48,471 nt of DNA from an uncultured Spartobacteria bacterium (GTDB lineage Bacteria; Verrucomicrobiota; Verrucomicrobiia; Chthoniobacterales; JAATET01): contig CALGTD010000009.1 in NCBI GenBank assembly GCA_937901895.1, positions 1-48,471 on the forward strand. Reading direction: 5' to 3'. The notes beneath the pieces were generated by a model, which saw only the letters and a program-made list of their open reading frames with translations, was not told the origin of the DNA and did not search any database. The translations under genes were made by a program, and so were the position numbers. Each line of letters begins with the position of its first letter. Position 1 is the first letter of the stretch. Shown piece by piece: positions 47,014 through 48,471 of this stretch.

Positions 47014-48471
47014 TCAGCTCGCGGCGGCGAAGGTCTTCGCGACGATCTCCTGGGCTTCAGCCTGGATGCGCTTCAGATGCGCGGTGTCTTTGAAACTCTC
47101 CGCATAGATCTTGTAAACATCCTCGGTGCCCGACGGACGCGCGGCGAACCAGCCGGAAGCGGTTTCGACCTTCAAGCCGCCAATCGCGGCACCATTGCCG
47201 GGCGCGGTGGTGAGCATGCGCGTGATGGGCTCGCCTGCGAGTTCGGTGGCGGACACCTGCTCCGGAGAGAGCGCCTTGAGGATCGCCTTTTGCGCGGAGT
47301 TGGCGGGCGCATCGATGCGTTCATAAACAGGGGCGCCAAATTCCTCCGTGAGCGTCTTGTAGTGCTCGCCCGGATCGCGGCCGGTCTTTGCGGTGATCTC
47401 GGCTGCGAGCAGGCCGAGGATGGGACCGTCCTTGTCGGTGGTCCAGACACCGCCGTCTTTTTTCAGGAACGAGGCGCCGGCGCTTTCCTCGCCGCCGAAG
47501 CCCAGCGTTCCGGAGAAGAGGCCATCGACGAACCATTTGAAACCAACCGGAACCTCGACGAGTGAGCGACCGAGTTTGTTCGCGACGCGGTCGATCATGC
47601 TCGAACTGACGAGCGTCTTGCCGATGCCGGCGGCTGCGGGCCAGGCGGGACGATTTGCGAAAAGGTAATCGATGGCCACCGCGAGATAGTGGTTGGGGTT
47701 CATCAATCCACAGCTCGGAGCGACGATGCCGTGACGGTCGGCGTCTGTGTCGTTCGCGAAGGCGATGTCGAACTTGTCCTTCAGGCCGATGAGTCCGGCC
47801 ATCGCGTAGGGGGACGAGCAGTCCATGCGGATTTTGCCGTCCCAGTCGACGGACATGAACCGGAAGGTGAAGTCGATCTCGTCGTTCACGACGGTGAGAT
47901 CGAGGCCATGGCGCTCGGCGATGACGGGCCAGTAAGCGACCGAGGAATTTCCGATCGGATCGACGCCGATGCGCAACCCTGCGGACTTGATCGCTTCAAA
48001 ATCGATCACCGCGCCAAGGTCGTTCACGTAGTTCGCGACAAAGTCGAACTTTTCGGATGCGGCACGCGCCCGTGCGATCGGGATGCGCTTCACCTCGCGC
48101 AGACCGCCGGCGAGAAGCTCGTTCGCGCGCTTTTCCATCCAGCCGGTGATGTCGGTGTCGGCGGGGCCTCCGTTGGCGGGGTTGTATTTGATCCCTCCAT
48201 CGGTTGGCGGGTTGTGAGATGGTGTGATGACGATGCCGTCGGCGAGCCCGTCGGTCCTGCCGGCATTGTAGGTCAGGATGGCGTGCGAGACGGCGGGAGT
48301 GGGCGTGTAGCCAGCAGCGGCATCGATCCGGACGGCGACGCCGTTTGCAGTGAGCACCTCGAGTGTGGAGATCCACGCCGGTTCCGAGAGCGGGTGGGTG
48401 TCCATTCCGAGGAAAAGCGGACCGGTGATGCCGGCGGTGGCGCGGTAGTCTGCGACGGCCCGGGCGACCGC
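47014..48471 (-). CDS. pgm: Phosphoglucomutase, alpha-D-glucose-specific (5' end outside window)
   Basis: The frame is open to the window edge; 485 codons are visible and about 60 N-terminal residues are missing compared with E. coli Pgm (546). ITGPLFLGMDTHPLSEPA is nearly the E. coli sequence. The phosphoserine motif is TPSHNPPTDGGIKYNP, the metal-binding loop is NDTDADRHG, and the C-terminal phosphate-binding loop is RPSGTEDVYKIY. It interconverts glucose 1- and 6-phosphate, feeding UDP-glucose for cellulose and other polysaccharides. An internal ATG at 48405 is not the start, as the homology continues upstream of it. Confidence 0.95.
   Translation of the reverse strand, partial: AVARAVADYRATAGITGPLFLGMDTHPLSEPAWISTLEVLTANGVAVRIDAAAGYTPTPAVSHAILTYNAGRTDGLADGIVITPSHNPPTDGGIKYNPANGGPADTDITGWMEKRANELLAGGLREVKRIPIARARAASEKFDFVANYVNDLGAVIDFEAIKSAGLRIGVDPIGNSSVAYWPVIAERHGLDLTVVNDEIDFTFRFMSVDWDGKIRMDCSSPYAMAGLIGLKDKFDIAFANDTDADRHGIVAPSCGLMNPNHYLAVAIDYLFANRPAWPAAAGIGKTLVSSSMIDRVANKLGRSLVEVPVGFKWFVDGLFSGTLGFGGEESAGASFLKKDGGVWTTDKDGPILGLLAAEITAKTGRDPGEHYKTLTEEFGAPVYERIDAPANSAQKAILKALSPEQVSATELAGEPITRMLTTAPGNGAAIGGLKVETASGWFAARPSGTEDVYKIYAESFKDTAHLKRIQAEAQEIVAKTFAAAS

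Overview
The window is a gene-dense, high-GC stretch of a Gram-negative-type bacterial chromosome. Outer-membrane machinery is present (an LptD-like protein, a BcsC-like cellulose porin, a TolC-family channel). Genes are closely packed, several in ATGA-overlapping operons, and Shine-Dalgarno sites are weak or absent at many starts. This combination, with many small secreted or tail-anchored proteins of no named family, fits the Planctomycetota-Verrucomicrobiota-Chlamydiota group, most plausibly a soil or freshwater Verrucomicrobiota. That placement is inference; there is no rRNA or other marker gene here. I see no tRNA, rRNA, CRISPR array, IS element, integrase or prophage, and no gap between genes exceeds about 215 bp.

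Layout, left to right. 1-8853: end of an unknown gene, a membrane-anchored coiled-coil protein, a yeast-FCY1-like cytosine deaminase, polyphosphate kinase, an orphan histidine kinase with an NMT1/THI5 substrate-binding sensor (its start looks frame-broken at an A6 run), a lysine 2,3-aminomutase followed by a strong hairpin, an RlmI-like rRNA methyltransferase, and two adjacent C-terminally anchored coiled-coil proteins. 8920-12100: a three-gene 2-oxoacid (pyruvate-type) dehydrogenase operon, E1alpha-E1beta-E2, with no E3. 12162-19885: a cellulose synthesis operon bcsA-bcsB-bcsZ-bcsC whose genes overlap end to start. It is preceded by a structured leader holding a strong Shine-Dalgarno and a possible 14-codon leader peptide. 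20031-24039: CTP synthase, transaldolase and two small secreted proteins. 24104-30775: a heavy-metal RND efflux operon (TolC-type channel, His-rich adaptor, CzcA/CusA-type pump) with three extra small secreted proteins, two of them rich in Cys/His. 30842-38462: UDP-glucose 4-epimerase, an LptD-like outer-membrane protein with a helical insertion, and a large CHASE/PAS hybrid histidine kinase.

38476-48471: DNA polymerase IV (minus) divergent from a 59-residue membrane protein; a minus-strand DUF4112/glutamate dehydrogenase pair; a plus-strand run of transglutaminase-like protease, zinc-ribbon protein and FAD monooxygenase; then a minus-strand block of Na/Pi-cotransporter-like protein, HAD phosphatase and phosphoglucomutase, the last cut by the window edge.

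Functional links: Pgm and GalE supply and interconvert sugar nucleotides near the cellulose operon and the LPS export protein; Ppk1 and the Na/Pi family protein both concern phosphate; BcsA carries an intact PilZ motif, so cellulose output should respond to c-di-GMP, although no cyclase is encoded here. The least explained parts are the accessory proteins of the metal-efflux operon, the bcs leader, the LptD insertion and the paired coiled-coil proteins.
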